Part shown: in pieces, positions 1 through 5,900 of the stretch
Numbering within the stretch: position 1 is the stretch's first letter
How the letters are laid out: each line of letters starts with the position of its first letter
Assembly: GCA_965651535.1 (NCBI GenBank)
Contig: CBFGSX010000090.1
Coordinates: 1 to 5,900, forward strand
DNA from: JAQGJA01 sp965651535
GTDB lineage: Bacteria; Pseudomonadota; Alphaproteobacteria; Micavibrionales; SZUA-601
Length of the DNA: 5,900 nt
Direction: 5' to 3'
Position numbers and translations under genes: made by a program
The notes under the pieces: generated by a model
Databases searched by the model: none
What the model saw: the letters and a program-made list of their open reading frames with translations, nothing else
What the model was told of the DNA's origin: nothing

Positions 1-245
1 TCAAAGACGCGGACGCAATCTATGAGAAGCTAAAAGCCGCCGGGATTGACGTTCTTTACGACGACCGCCCGGATGTCCGCGCGGGGGGCAAGCTGGCCGA
101 TGCCGATCTGATCGGCATCCCGCATCGTGTGGTTGTCAGCAAAAAGACGTTGGAAAGCCAGAAGCTTGAATGGAAGGAACGCGCCAAGGCCGAGGCCGTG
201 ATGGTCGGTCTGGACGACTTTATTAACCGTCTTAAGGTGCGTTAA
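1..245 (+). CDS. proS: Prolyl-tRNA synthetase, C-terminal fragment (5' end outside window)
   Basis: Cytoplasmic class II aminoacyl-tRNA synthetase that charges tRNA-Pro with proline using ATP. Only the last 80 codons are present, in the frame starting at base 3 and ending at the TAA at 243-245. They read as the C-terminal anticodon-binding domain (HGTP_anticodon fold). The fragment has an alternating helix-strand pattern, the hallmark YDDRPDVRAGGKLADADLIG stretch, then IPHRVVV, and a closing helix containing LDDFINRL. YDDR...G.K.ADA.LIGIP is typical of ProS and separates it from ThrRS, HisRS and GlyRS, which share the fold. The ending suits the shorter bacterial ProS seen in alphaproteobacteria, but the catalytic and any editing domain lie outside the window, so the subtype is inferred. 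It lies 56 bases upstream of the permease gene on the same strand and probably shares its transcript. Confidence 0.93.
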   Translation, partial: KDADAIYEKLKAAGIDVLYDDRPDVRAGGKLADADLIGIPHRVVVSKKTLESQKLEWKERAKAEAVMVGLDDFINRLKVR

Positions 246-262
246 ACCGCCTTGCCCCCGAC

Positions 263-292
263 GCCTCCGGGCTTTACCCTGAAGGCTCGGAG
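263..292 (+). promoter_or_regulatory. Intergenic hairpin covering the ribosome binding site of the permease gene
   Basis: Two mutually exclusive folds can be drawn. In fold I, 263-271 pairs with 278-286: eight pairs including one G·U, with a C·A mismatch at 267/282 and a 6-base loop. In fold II, 265-271 (CTCCGGG) pairs with 286-292 (CTCGGAG): seven pairs including one G·U, with a possible inner CTT/AAG extension. Fold II buries the Shine-Dalgarno CGGAG (288-292), while fold I leaves it free. No T-run follows, so this is not a standard intrinsic terminator. The bases resemble the repeat found after dnaE and may be a decayed copy. A role in translation control is inference only. Confidence 0.4.
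288..292 (+). promoter_or_regulatory. Ribosome binding site of the permease gene
   Basis: CGGAG ends 9 bases before the ATG at 302, a normal distance, and supports that start. It lies in the right arm of a possible hairpin. Confidence 0.6.
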
Positions 293-301
293 TTTGCCCT
301 G

Positions 302-1537
302 ATGTCCCTCGAATTTTTCGTTGCCAAACGCTATTTGCGCGCCAAGCGCGCCGAAAGCTTTATTTCCGTGATTTCCGGCTTTTCACTGGTCGGAATCGCG
401 CTGGGTGTGGCGACCCTTATTATTGTCATGTCGGTCATGAACGGCTTCCGGCACGAGCTGGTGGGCCGCATCCTGGGCCTGAACGGCCATATCAACGTCT
501 TCGCCGCGCAAGGCCCGATCGAGGATTACGCCTATCAGGCCGGATTGCTGGACGGGATGGGCGGCATCGTCCATGTGACGCCGATGGTCGAGGGACAGGC
601 GCTGGTGACGCGTCAGGGCGCGGCAAGCGGCGTGCTGGTGCGCGGCCTGTCTGCCGCCGATCTGAAAACGAAAACGGAGCTTTATGACGGCCTCCCCGAG
701 GCGCAGCGCGAAAATTTCAAGGACAACAACGTCCTGATCGGTATCGAGATGGCGCGGCGTTTCAATCTGCAACTTGGCGACGTGCTGACTCTGATCAGCC
801 CCAAGCCGAAAAACACGCCTTTCGGTTCCATCCCGCGCAGCCGCGCCTATCGCGTCGGCGGCGTGTTCGATGTCGGGATGTATGAATACAACAACAACTT
901 CGTGTTCATGCCGCTGGAAGCGGCGCAGGTTTTCTTCGAGGTTCCCGGCATGGTGTCGATGCTCGAGATCGTGACAGCCGACCCGCAAAAAATCGACCGT
1001 CTGCGCGTCGAGATCGGCCGCCGTCTGGGCGATGAATTCCTCGTGCGCGACTGGCGCGACAACAACACCAGCTTTTTCAGCGCGCTCGAGGTCGAGCGCA
1101 ATGTCATGTTCCTGATCCTGACTTTGATTATTCTGGTGGCGGCGTTCAATATCATTTCTTCCCTGATTATGCTGGTAAAGGACAAATCGCGCGACATCGC
1201 CATTTTGCGCACCATGGGCGCGGATAAGGGACAGGTTTTGCGCATTTTCCTGATTACGGGGGCGAGTATCGGCGTGGTCGGTACGATTGCGGGATTTTTT
1301 CTGGGGATTCTGGTGACCAGCAATCTGCCGCATATCCAAAGCTTTTTGGAAACGATGATCGACACCAAGCTTTTCCCGCCCGAAATTTATTTCTTGTCGA
1401 GGCTTCCGGCCATTGTCGACTGGAATGAGGTGATCGCCATCGTCGTGATGGCTTTGGTGCTGTCTTTCGGCGCAACGATTTATCCGGCATGGCGCGCCGC
1501 CAAGCTCGATCCGGTGGAGGCGTTGCGCTATGTCTGA
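302..1537 (+). CDS. lolC: Lipoprotein-releasing ABC transporter, permease subunit (LolC/LolE family)
   Basis: Inner-membrane subunit of the Lol transporter, which lifts outer-membrane lipoproteins from the inner membrane and passes them to the periplasmic carrier LolA, powered by LolD. The 411 residues match the family length. The order is a short cytoplasmic start (MSLEFFVAKRYLRAKR), TM1 at about 22-46, a large periplasmic domain at about 48-265, then a C-terminal FtsX-type domain with TM2 about 268-291, TM3 about 312-340 and TM4 about 375-396. The loop DKSRDIAILRTMGA (294-307) is the conserved cytoplasmic helix that docks on the ATPase. The Pro/Lys-rich loop at about 166-180 (SPKPKNTPFGSIPRS) sits where E. 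coli LolC has the hook that grips LolA. The start is supported by CGGAG at 288-292. The last 8 bases overlap lolD. Only one permease gene is present, so a homodimer combining the LolC and LolE roles (LolF-like) is likely. The choice between the names lolC and lolE is therefore arbitrary. Confidence 0.93.
   Translation: MSLEFFVAKRYLRAKRAESFISVISGFSLVGIALGVATLIIVMSVMNGFRHELVGRILGLNGHINVFAAQGPIEDYAYQAGLLDGMGGIVHVTPMVEGQALVTRQGAASGVLVRGLSAADLKTKTELYDGLPEAQRENFKDNNVLIGIEMARRFNLQLGDVLTLISPKPKNTPFGSIPRSRAYRVGGVFDVGMYEYNNNFVFMPLEAAQVFFEVPGMVSMLEIVTADPQKIDRLRVEIGRRLGDEFLVRDWRDNNTSFFSALEVERNVMFLILTLIILVAAFNIISSLIMLVKDKSRDIAILRTMGADKGQVLRIFLITGASIGVVGTIAGFFLGILVTSNLPHIQSFLETMIDTKLFPPEIYFLSRLPAIVDWNEVIAIVVMALVLSFGATIYPAWRAAKLDPVEALRYV
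1513..1520 (+). promoter_or_regulatory. Strong ribosome binding site of lolD inside the permease gene
   Basis: GGTGGAGG, with GGAGG at 1516-1520, ends 9 bases before the ATG at 1530. It lies in the last codons of the permease gene, so ribosomes finishing that gene can restart on lolD. Confidence 0.7.
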
Positions 1538-2204
1538 AGTATTGCTTCTTGAGCATATCCGTCATTCCTATCCTCAGGGCGATAGCGGCAGATTGCAAAT
1601 CCTTCAGGATATTTCGCTGAGCATTGCCTCGGGCGAGATCGTTGCCTTGATGGGGAAATCCGGCGCAGGGAAATCGACCTTGTTGCACATGGCGGGCCTG
1701 CTGGATACGCCCGAACACGGCCAGATTACGCTTGACGACAAACAGGTTCAGGCCAAAGACGATGCCGCGCGCACGGTTCTGCGCCGCAAATATATCGGCT
1801 TTATCTATCAGTTTCACCATTTGCTGCCGGAGTTTTCAGCACTGGAAAACGTCATGCTGCCCCAGATCACGGCGGGGGTGGCGCGGGACGCGGCGAAAAA
1901 GCGCGCGCAGGATTTGCTGGATCGCGTCAAGCTGACGGATCGCATGACGCATCGCCCGTCGCAGCTTTCGGGCGGCGAACAACAACGCGTCGCCATTGCG
2001 CGCGCTTTGGCCAACGGGCCGAAATTAATTTTGGCCGACGAGCCGACGGGCAACCTTGATCCCGAAACGGCGGATACCGTTTTCGAGGTATTGCTCAAGG
2101 TTATCCGCGACGAGAAATCCGGCGCGTTGATCGCCACGCACAATCCCGAGTTGGCCAAGCGCATGGATCGTACGCTCAAACTTGAAAAAGGGCAGGTGGT
2201 ATGA
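1530..2204 (+). CDS. lolD: Lipoprotein-releasing ABC transporter, ATP-binding subunit LolD
   Basis: Cytoplasmic ATPase that dimerises under the LolC/E permease and drives lipoprotein extraction. The 224 residues are the usual length. All ABC motifs are intact: Walker A GKSGAGKST (42-50, Lys48), Q-loop Gln94 in YQFHHLLPEF, signature LSGGEQQR (146-153), Walker B LILADE (166-171, catalytic Glu171), D-loop GNLD (174-177) and switch His204 in ATHN. YQFHHLLPEFSALENVMLP and the short MacB/LolD-type architecture place it in the LolD/MacB/FtsE group, and the adjoining permease gene settles LolD. The first Walker A positions read G-K-S rather than the frequent G-S/P-S, which does not touch catalytic residues. 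The start follows GGTGGAGG at 1513-1520 and overlaps the permease stop by 8 bases. The gene ends in ATGA shared with dnaE. Confidence 0.96.
   Translation: MSEVLLLEHIRHSYPQGDSGRLQILQDISLSIASGEIVALMGKSGAGKSTLLHMAGLLDTPEHGQITLDDKQVQAKDDAARTVLRRKYIGFIYQFHHLLPEFSALENVMLPQITAGVARDAAKKRAQDLLDRVKLTDRMTHRPSQLSGGEQQRVAIARALANGPKLILADEPTGNLDPETADTVFEVLLKVIRDEKSGALIATHNPELAKRMDRTLKLEKGQVV
2188..2192 (+). promoter_or_regulatory. Ribosome binding site of dnaE and ATGA coupling junction
   Basis: AAGGG at 2188-2192 ends 8 bases before the dnaE ATG at 2201, inside the last codons of lolD. The lolD stop TGA (2202-2204) and the dnaE start share ATGA (2201-2204), a standard termination-reinitiation layout. The Shine-Dalgarno is only moderate, so coupling probably matters for DnaE output (inference). 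Confidence 0.5.
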
Positions 2205-5200
2205 GCGCGGACTTCATCCATCTGCGCGTGCATTCCGCTTATTCTCTGGCCGAAGGCGCGATCAAGAACGGCAAGCTGATCGACGCCTGCCTCAAGATGG
2301 GTATGCCCGCCGTTGCGGTGACGGACACGAATAATTTGTTCGGCGCGATGGATTTTTGCACCAATGCGGTCAAAAAAGGATTGCAACCCATTTTGGGGAT
2401 GCAAGCCGATGTGATGCTCGAGGATGAACGCGGCAAGCCCGCCAAAACCAATCTTGTGTTTCTTGTCCAGACGCAACAGGGCTATTACAACCTCGCCAAG
2501 CTCAATTCGTGGATGTATACGCGCAAAGATCCGCAAGACGATCCGGCGTTGAAGCTGGAATGGCTGGACGGGTTGTCGGACGGGCTGATCTGCCTGACGG
2601 GTGGGATGACCGGGCCGCTGGCTTTTCATCTCCAGCACAATCACAAAAAAGACGCCGAGACGTTGCTGGCCCGGCTCAAGACGCTTTTTCCAAACCGCCT
2701 TTATATCGAGCTGACGCGCCACGGCAATTATTCCAAACGCGTCGATCAGGAGTTGATCGCGCTGGCGCACGCGCAGGATGTGCCGCTGGTGGCGACCAAC
2801 AACGCCTATTTCCTCGACAGGAAATTCTACGAAGCGCATGACGCGCTGTTGTGCATCGCTTCGGGCCGTTATGTGACGGAAACGGACCGTCGCCGCGAAA
2901 CGCCGGATCATTATCTGAAAACGCCCGAAGAAATGGTCGCATTATTCGCCGACGTGCCCGAGGCTGTGGCCAACACGGTGACAATCGCCAAACGCATCGG
3001 GTTTTATCTGCAAAACGTCAACCCGGTCTTTCCGCCTTTTGCAACCTCCCAAGGTCGCACCGAGGACGAAGAATTCGTCCATCAGGCGGAAGAAGGATTG
3101 AAATGGCGACTGGAAAAATACGTCCTGCCCAAGGCGAAAGACAAGGCTGAACGTGAACGCCTGACGCGTGAATATACCGACCGTTTGAAAATGGAATTGC
3201 CGATCATTCTCAAAATGGGATTTTCGGGCTATTTCCTGATCGTCGCGGATTTTATCAAATGGTCGAAGGCCAATAACATTCCTGTCGGCCCGGGGCGCGG
3301 TTCCGGCGCGGGGTCCATCGCCGCATGGGCGGTGCAGATCACCGACATCGACCCCATCCCTTACGGTTTGCTGTTCGAGCGTTTCCTCAACCCCGAGCGC
3401 GTCAGCCTGCCGGATTTCGATATCGATTTCTGTCAGGAACGCCGCGACGAGGTAATCGCATATGTTCAACAGAAATACGGCGCGGATCGCGTCGGCCAAA
3501 TCATTACCTTTGGTGAACTCAAGGCGCGCGCGGCGGTCAAGGATGTCGGCCGCGTGCTGCAAATGCCTTACGGTCAGGTCGATCGCATCAGCAAGATGAT
3601 TCCGCATAATCCGGCCAAGCCCGTGACCTTGACCGAGGCCATCGAAGGCGACGCGGAATTGCAGCGCCTAAAGAATGAAGACGAGGCGGTCGGCAAGTTG
3701 CTGGAAATCGCGCTACAGGTCGAAGGGCTGTATCGTCATGCCTCGACACACGCGGCGGGGATCGTCATCGGCGACCGCCCGCTTGAAGATACGATTCCAT
3801 TATATCAAGACCCGCGCTCGAGCATTCCGGCAACGCAGTATAATCTGAAATACATTGAACAGGCGGGATTGATTAAATTCGACTTTCTCGGTTTGAAAAC
3901 GCTGACGGTGTTGCAAAAGGCGCTGGAATTCATCAAGTCGAATACGGGCGACGACATCGACCTGCTCAATCTGTCGATGGACGACGACAAGGTTTACGAG
4001 TTGTTCCGCGCGGGTCATACCCTTGGCATCTTCCAGTTTGAAAGTTCGGGCATGCAAGAGGCCATGCGTCAGGTTAAGCCGACGCGCTTCGAAGATCTGA
4101 TCGCGCTTAACGCGCTCTATCGTCCGGGCCCGATGGAAAACATTCCGCAATACGGCAAGGTCAAAAACGGCCAGGCCGAAGCGTCCTATCCGCACCCGAT
4201 CATCAAATCCATTCTGGAAGAGACCTATGGCATCATGGTCTATCAGGAACAGGTCATGGAAATCGGCCGCGTGATGGCGGGCTATACGCTGGGCGGCGCG
4301 GATATGCTGCGCCGCGCGATGGGCAAAAAGATCAAAGCGGAAATGGACGCCCAACGCGAACGCTTTATCGAGGGCGCGAAGAAAACCAATAATATCCCCG
4401 AAGAAAAAGCCACCGAAGTTTTCGACCTGATGGCGAAATTCGCCGATTACGGTTTCAACAAGTCGCACGCCGCCGCCTATTCGCTGGTCGCGTATCAGAC
4501 GGCCTATCTCAAGGTGCATTACCCGGCAGAGTTTATGGCCGCGTTAATGACGCTCGATATGGGCGACACGGACAAGCTCAATATGTATGCGCAGGAATTG
4601 CGTATCATGAAGCTTGATCTTCTGCCGCCGGATATCAACGCGTCTTTCCCGTATTTCGCTGTTGAAAACGGCAATATCCGCTATGCACTGGCGGCGTTGC
4701 GCGGCGTCGGCTATCAGGCGATGCAGGACATTATCGCCGAGCGCAAAAAGGGACAATTCAAATCGTTGCAGGATTTCATCGACCGCATGGATGCCAAATC
4801 CTTTAGCAAGAAACAGATGGAAGTATTGGCCAGCGCGGGCGCATTCGACAGCTTCGATATTCCGCGCGCGGCCTTGGTACAGGGTTCCGAATATCTGATG
4901 CGCCGCATTCAGCGTCGTCAGGAAGAAGCCAATAGCGGTCAGGTATCGTTATTCGCCGCCGCACCGCAAGCGGCAGATCTCGAGCCGGTGAAAATCCCCG
5001 ATTTGCCGGAATGGCCTTCGCTGGAAAAACTCCAGAATGAATTTGCCGCCATCGGGTTTTATCTCTCGGCGCACCCGGTGGATAATTACGGTGAATGGCT
5101 CGAGAAGAAGGGGTATGTCACCCATAAGCAAATTCTTGAGACGCAGCCGCCCTTACTGGGCGGCAAGATCGCCGGCGTCGTCGTCAAAAAAGTCGAGAAG

Positions 5201-5635
5201 CGTTCCGATCGCGGACGTTTTGCATTCGTCACGATCTCGGGCCGCACGGGCGTTTTTGATGTGACGGTCTATACCGAACCGCTGCTGCAATACCGTGATC
5301 TGTTCGTTTCGGGGAATATTCTGTCGATGCAGGTCGATATCCAATGGCGCGAGGAAGAGCCGCGTTTGATTTTGCGCTCTGCCGCCATGTTGGATCAGAT
5401 GATTACGCGCAGTATCAACAATGTGCAGATCAATTTGAATAAATCCGCCGATCCGGAAAAATTGGCAAAGTTTTTGGCGCAATGCGGCCAGGGGAATATC
5501 AAAGTTGCCGTCAATCTGCCGCTGAAAGAAACGGATGCGACCGTGACCCTTCAGCCCGATTACGGCCTCAAATTGCTGGAAACCGATATCCAGATGCTGA
5601 AAACCTTCTCGGGCGTCGAGGTCGTGGTGCAGTAA
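2201..5635 (+). CDS. dnaE: DNA polymerase III alpha subunit (replicative polymerase, DnaE1 type)
   Basis: Catalytic subunit of the chromosomal replicase, 1144 residues, full length for the family. The order is PHP domain at about 5-270; palm and thumb with GPGRGSGAGS (363-372) and PDFDIDF (404-410), whose Asp407 and Asp409 join Asp561 in KFDFLGL as the metal-binding triad (E. coli D401, D403, D555); fingers with YRPGPM (640-645), YQEQVM (681-686) and FNKSHAAAY (752-760); a helix-hairpin-helix region at about 825-862; the beta-clamp motif QVSLF (914-918); an OB fold at about 985-1062; and a C-terminal tail that binds tau in the family. The PHP domain lacks several metal ligands (R9, T43, N201), as in E. 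coli, so it should not proofread and a separate DnaQ is expected. The clamp motif between fingers and OB fold marks DnaE1 rather than the error-prone DnaE2. It is apparently translated by coupling to lolD and ends in a run of four in-frame stops. Confidence 0.98.
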   Translation: MSADFIHLRVHSAYSLAEGAIKNGKLIDACLKMGMPAVAVTDTNNLFGAMDFCTNAVKKGLQPILGMQADVMLEDERGKPAKTNLVFLVQTQQGYYNLAKLNSWMYTRKDPQDDPALKLEWLDGLSDGLICLTGGMTGPLAFHLQHNHKKDAETLLARLKTLFPNRLYIELTRHGNYSKRVDQELIALAHAQDVPLVATNNAYFLDRKFYEAHDALLCIASGRYVTETDRRRETPDHYLKTPEEMVALFADVPEAVANTVTIAKRIGFYLQNVNPVFPPFATSQGRTEDEEFVHQAEEGLKWRLEKYVLPKAKDKAERERLTREYTDRLKMELPIILKMGFSGYFLIVADFIKWSKANNIPVGPGRGSGAGSIAAWAVQITDIDPIPYGLLFERFLNPERVSLPDFDIDFCQERRDEVIAYVQQKYGADRVGQIITFGELKARAAVKDVGRVLQMPYGQVDRISKMIPHNPAKPVTLTEAIEGDAELQRLKNEDEAVGKLLEIALQVEGLYRHASTHAAGIVIGDRPLEDTIPLYQDPRSSIPATQYNLKYIEQAGLIKFDFLGLKTLTVLQKALEFIKSNTGDDIDLLNLSMDDDKVYELFRAGHTLGIFQFESSGMQEAMRQVKPTRFEDLIALNALYRPGPMENIPQYGKVKNGQAEASYPHPIIKSILEETYGIMVYQEQVMEIGRVMAGYTLGGADMLRRAMGKKIKAEMDAQRERFIEGAKKTNNIPEEKATEVFDLMAKFADYGFNKSHAAAYSLVAYQTAYLKVHYPAEFMAALMTLDMGDTDKLNMYAQELRIMKLDLLPPDINASFPYFAVENGNIRYALAALRGVGYQAMQDIIAERKKGQFKSLQDFIDRMDAKSFSKKQMEVLASAGAFDSFDIPRAALVQGSEYLMRRIQRRQEEANSGQVSLFAAAPQAADLEPVKIPDLPEWPSLEKLQNEFAAIGFYLSAHPVDNYGEWLEKKGYVTHKQILETQPPLLGGKIAGVVVKKVEKRSDRGRFAFVTISGRTGVFDVTVYTEPLLQYRDLFVSGNILSMQVDIQWREEEPRLILRSAAMLDQMITRSINNVQINLNKSADPEKLAKFLAQCGQGNIKVAVNLPLKETDATVTLQPDYGLKLLETDIQMLKTFSGVEVVVQ

Positions 5636-5644
5636 TAATGATAA
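5633..5644 (+). other. Four consecutive in-frame stop codons at the end of dnaE
   Basis: TAA TAA TGA TAA follow one another in the dnaE frame. The first is the gene's stop. The other three would catch read-through before the palindromic repeat, whose other frames are open. Whether this is selected or chance is not known. Confidence 0.9.
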
Positions 5645-5714
5645 TGGTCCTCGGGCTTGTCCCGGGGACCCATTCTGTGTGGGCCTCCGGACCAAGTCCG
5701 AAGGCCCTAATGGG
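5643..5714 (+). repeat. Two-unit inverted palindromic repeat (REP/BIME-like) between dnaE and the Nudix gene
   Basis: Unit A (5645-5672) folds with 5646-5655 pairing 5661-5670: ten pairs, one T·G at 5651/5665, loop CTTGT, and three more pairs (5643-5645 with 5672-5674) across a bulged C. Unit B (5680-5707) folds with 5681-5692 pairing 5696-5707: eleven pairs, one C·A mismatch at 5687/5701, loop CAA. Read in reverse complement, unit B aligns with unit A at about 20 of 28 bases. The cores are CGGGCTTGTCCCG and CGGACTTGGTCCG. An outer CCCATT/AATGGG pairing (5669-5674 with 5709-5714) can enclose unit B. Short intergenic palindromes with a CGGGCTTG-type core are common in alphaproteobacterial genomes. 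The copy number here cannot be seen. It may act as an mRNA 3' end protector or barrier, but no T-run follows, so it is not a classical terminator. Confidence 0.75.
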
Positions 5715-5716
5715 AG
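5712..5716 (+). promoter_or_regulatory. Ribosome binding site of the Nudix gene
   Basis: GGGAG ends 6 bases before the ATG at 5723. Its first three bases fall in the right arm of the outer pairing of the upstream repeat (5669-5674 with 5709-5714), so that fold could partly mask it. Confidence 0.65.
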
Positions 5717-5722
5717 AAATAG

Positions 5723-5900
5723 ATGACCGACAAAATCATCCGCGTTGGCACCGGCATTCTGTTGTTCAACGACAAGAATGAATTTCTAATGGGCCGTCGC
5801 AGAGGCAGCCACAGCGAAGGGACATGGGGGCTTGTCGGCGGCTATATCGAGTTTGGTGAAACCTTTGAACAGGCAGCCAAACGCGAAACGATGGAAGAAA
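5723..5900 (+). CDS. Nudix hydrolase, N-terminal fragment (NUDT15/MutT-like; 3' end outside window)
   Basis: Nudix enzymes cleave nucleoside diphosphates linked to another group, typically (d)NTPs, in the cytoplasm. The first 59 residues are present. They open with a strand (IRVGTGILLFNDKNEFLMGRR) and a GSHSEGTWGL stretch, followed by most of the Nudix box: Gly40, Glu46, Arg54, Glu55, Glu58 and Glu59 fit G-x5-E-x7-R-E-U-x-E-E, with the Glu residues expected to hold Mg2+. Thr56 occupies the usually aliphatic U position, as in the RET-type boxes of the NUDT15 group, and Val38 replaces the Pro of the common LPGG. GRRRGSHSEGTW followed by GGYIEFGET resembles the NUDT15/MTH2-like group of nucleotide pyrophosphatases, but substrate cannot be assigned from a fragment. 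The start is set by GGGAG at 5712-5716. The gene lies 87 bases after dnaE, beyond a palindromic repeat, so co-transcription is uncertain. Confidence 0.9.
   Translation, partial: MTDKIIRVGTGILLFNDKNEFLMGRRRGSHSEGTWGLVGGYIEFGETFEQAAKRETMEE

Noticed and set aside
246..301. Promoter for the permease operon in the gap after proS
   Set aside because: No convincing -35/-10 pair could be read in these 56 GC-rich bases. Read-through from proS is the simpler view, though an alternative sigma site cannot be excluded.
383..1339. Long open frame of 318 codons on the minus strand, opposite the permease gene
   Set aside because: It lies wholly antisense to a well-recognised gene. Its product is a His/Arg/Asp/Gln-rich string with no fold or motif, typical of the mirror frame of GC-rich coding DNA.
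1814..2911. Minus-strand open frame of 365 codons across lolD and dnaE
   Set aside because: It spans the junction of two certain genes and shows no recognisable domain. The openness follows from codon bias of the + strand genes.
2942..4519. Minus-strand open frames inside dnaE (2942-3607, 3800-4519)
   Set aside because: Both are antisense to conserved polymerase motifs, with low-complexity His/Arg-rich products. No independent ribosome binding site or domain was seen.
5646..5670. Intrinsic terminator for dnaE
   Set aside because: The stem is strong, but it is followed by CATTCTGTGT rather than a T-run, and a second similar hairpin follows. A repeat element explains it better.
5482..5781. 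Plus-strand open frame of 99 codons running from the dnaE tail through the repeat into the Nudix gene
   Set aside because: It is out of frame with both genes. Its middle (VLGLVPGTH...GPSPKA) is simply the palindromic repeat translated, a known source of false ORFs.
1..5900. A new defence, mobile or biosynthetic system, CRISPR array, tRNA or rRNA gene
   Set aside because: Nearly all bases belong to five recognisable housekeeping genes. No spaced direct repeats, insertion-sequence ends, integrase or RNA-gene signature was seen.

Overview
The window looks like the chromosomal core of an alphaproteobacterium. The basis is gene order (proS, one lolC/E-type permease gene, lolD, dnaE, all on the + strand), protein style, moderate-to-high GC with G/C-rich third positions, and a short palindromic repeat with a CGGGCTTG core of the kind common between genes in that class. 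The species cannot be told from this sequence.

Layout: 1-245 is the 3' end of prolyl-tRNA synthetase. 246-301 is a 56-base gap with a hairpin that holds the ribosome binding site of the next gene. 302-1537 encodes the membrane subunit of the lipoprotein-releasing transporter. 1530-2204 encodes its ATPase LolD, overlapping the permease gene by 8 bases. 2201-5635 encodes the complete replicative polymerase subunit DnaE (1144 aa), overlapping lolD by 4 bases (ATGA). 5636-5722 is an 87-base gap that begins with three further in-frame stop codons and carries a two-unit inverted palindromic repeat. From 5723 to the window end is the start of a Nudix hydrolase. No stretch over 300 bases lacks a gene.

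How the genes work together: the permease and LolD form the inner-membrane machine that extracts mature lipoproteins and hands them to the carrier LolA. The two overlaps imply one transcript with translational coupling from the permease through LolD into DnaE, so the replicative polymerase appears to be made from an envelope-biogenesis mRNA. No promoter is visible within the cluster, so transcription probably starts in or upstream of proS. All five genes are housekeeping types. No new defence, mobile or biosynthetic system was found. The most interesting non-coding signal is the palindromic repeat after dnaE, whose two inverted units keep their fold through compensatory base changes, and a likely decayed relative of it in front of the permease gene.
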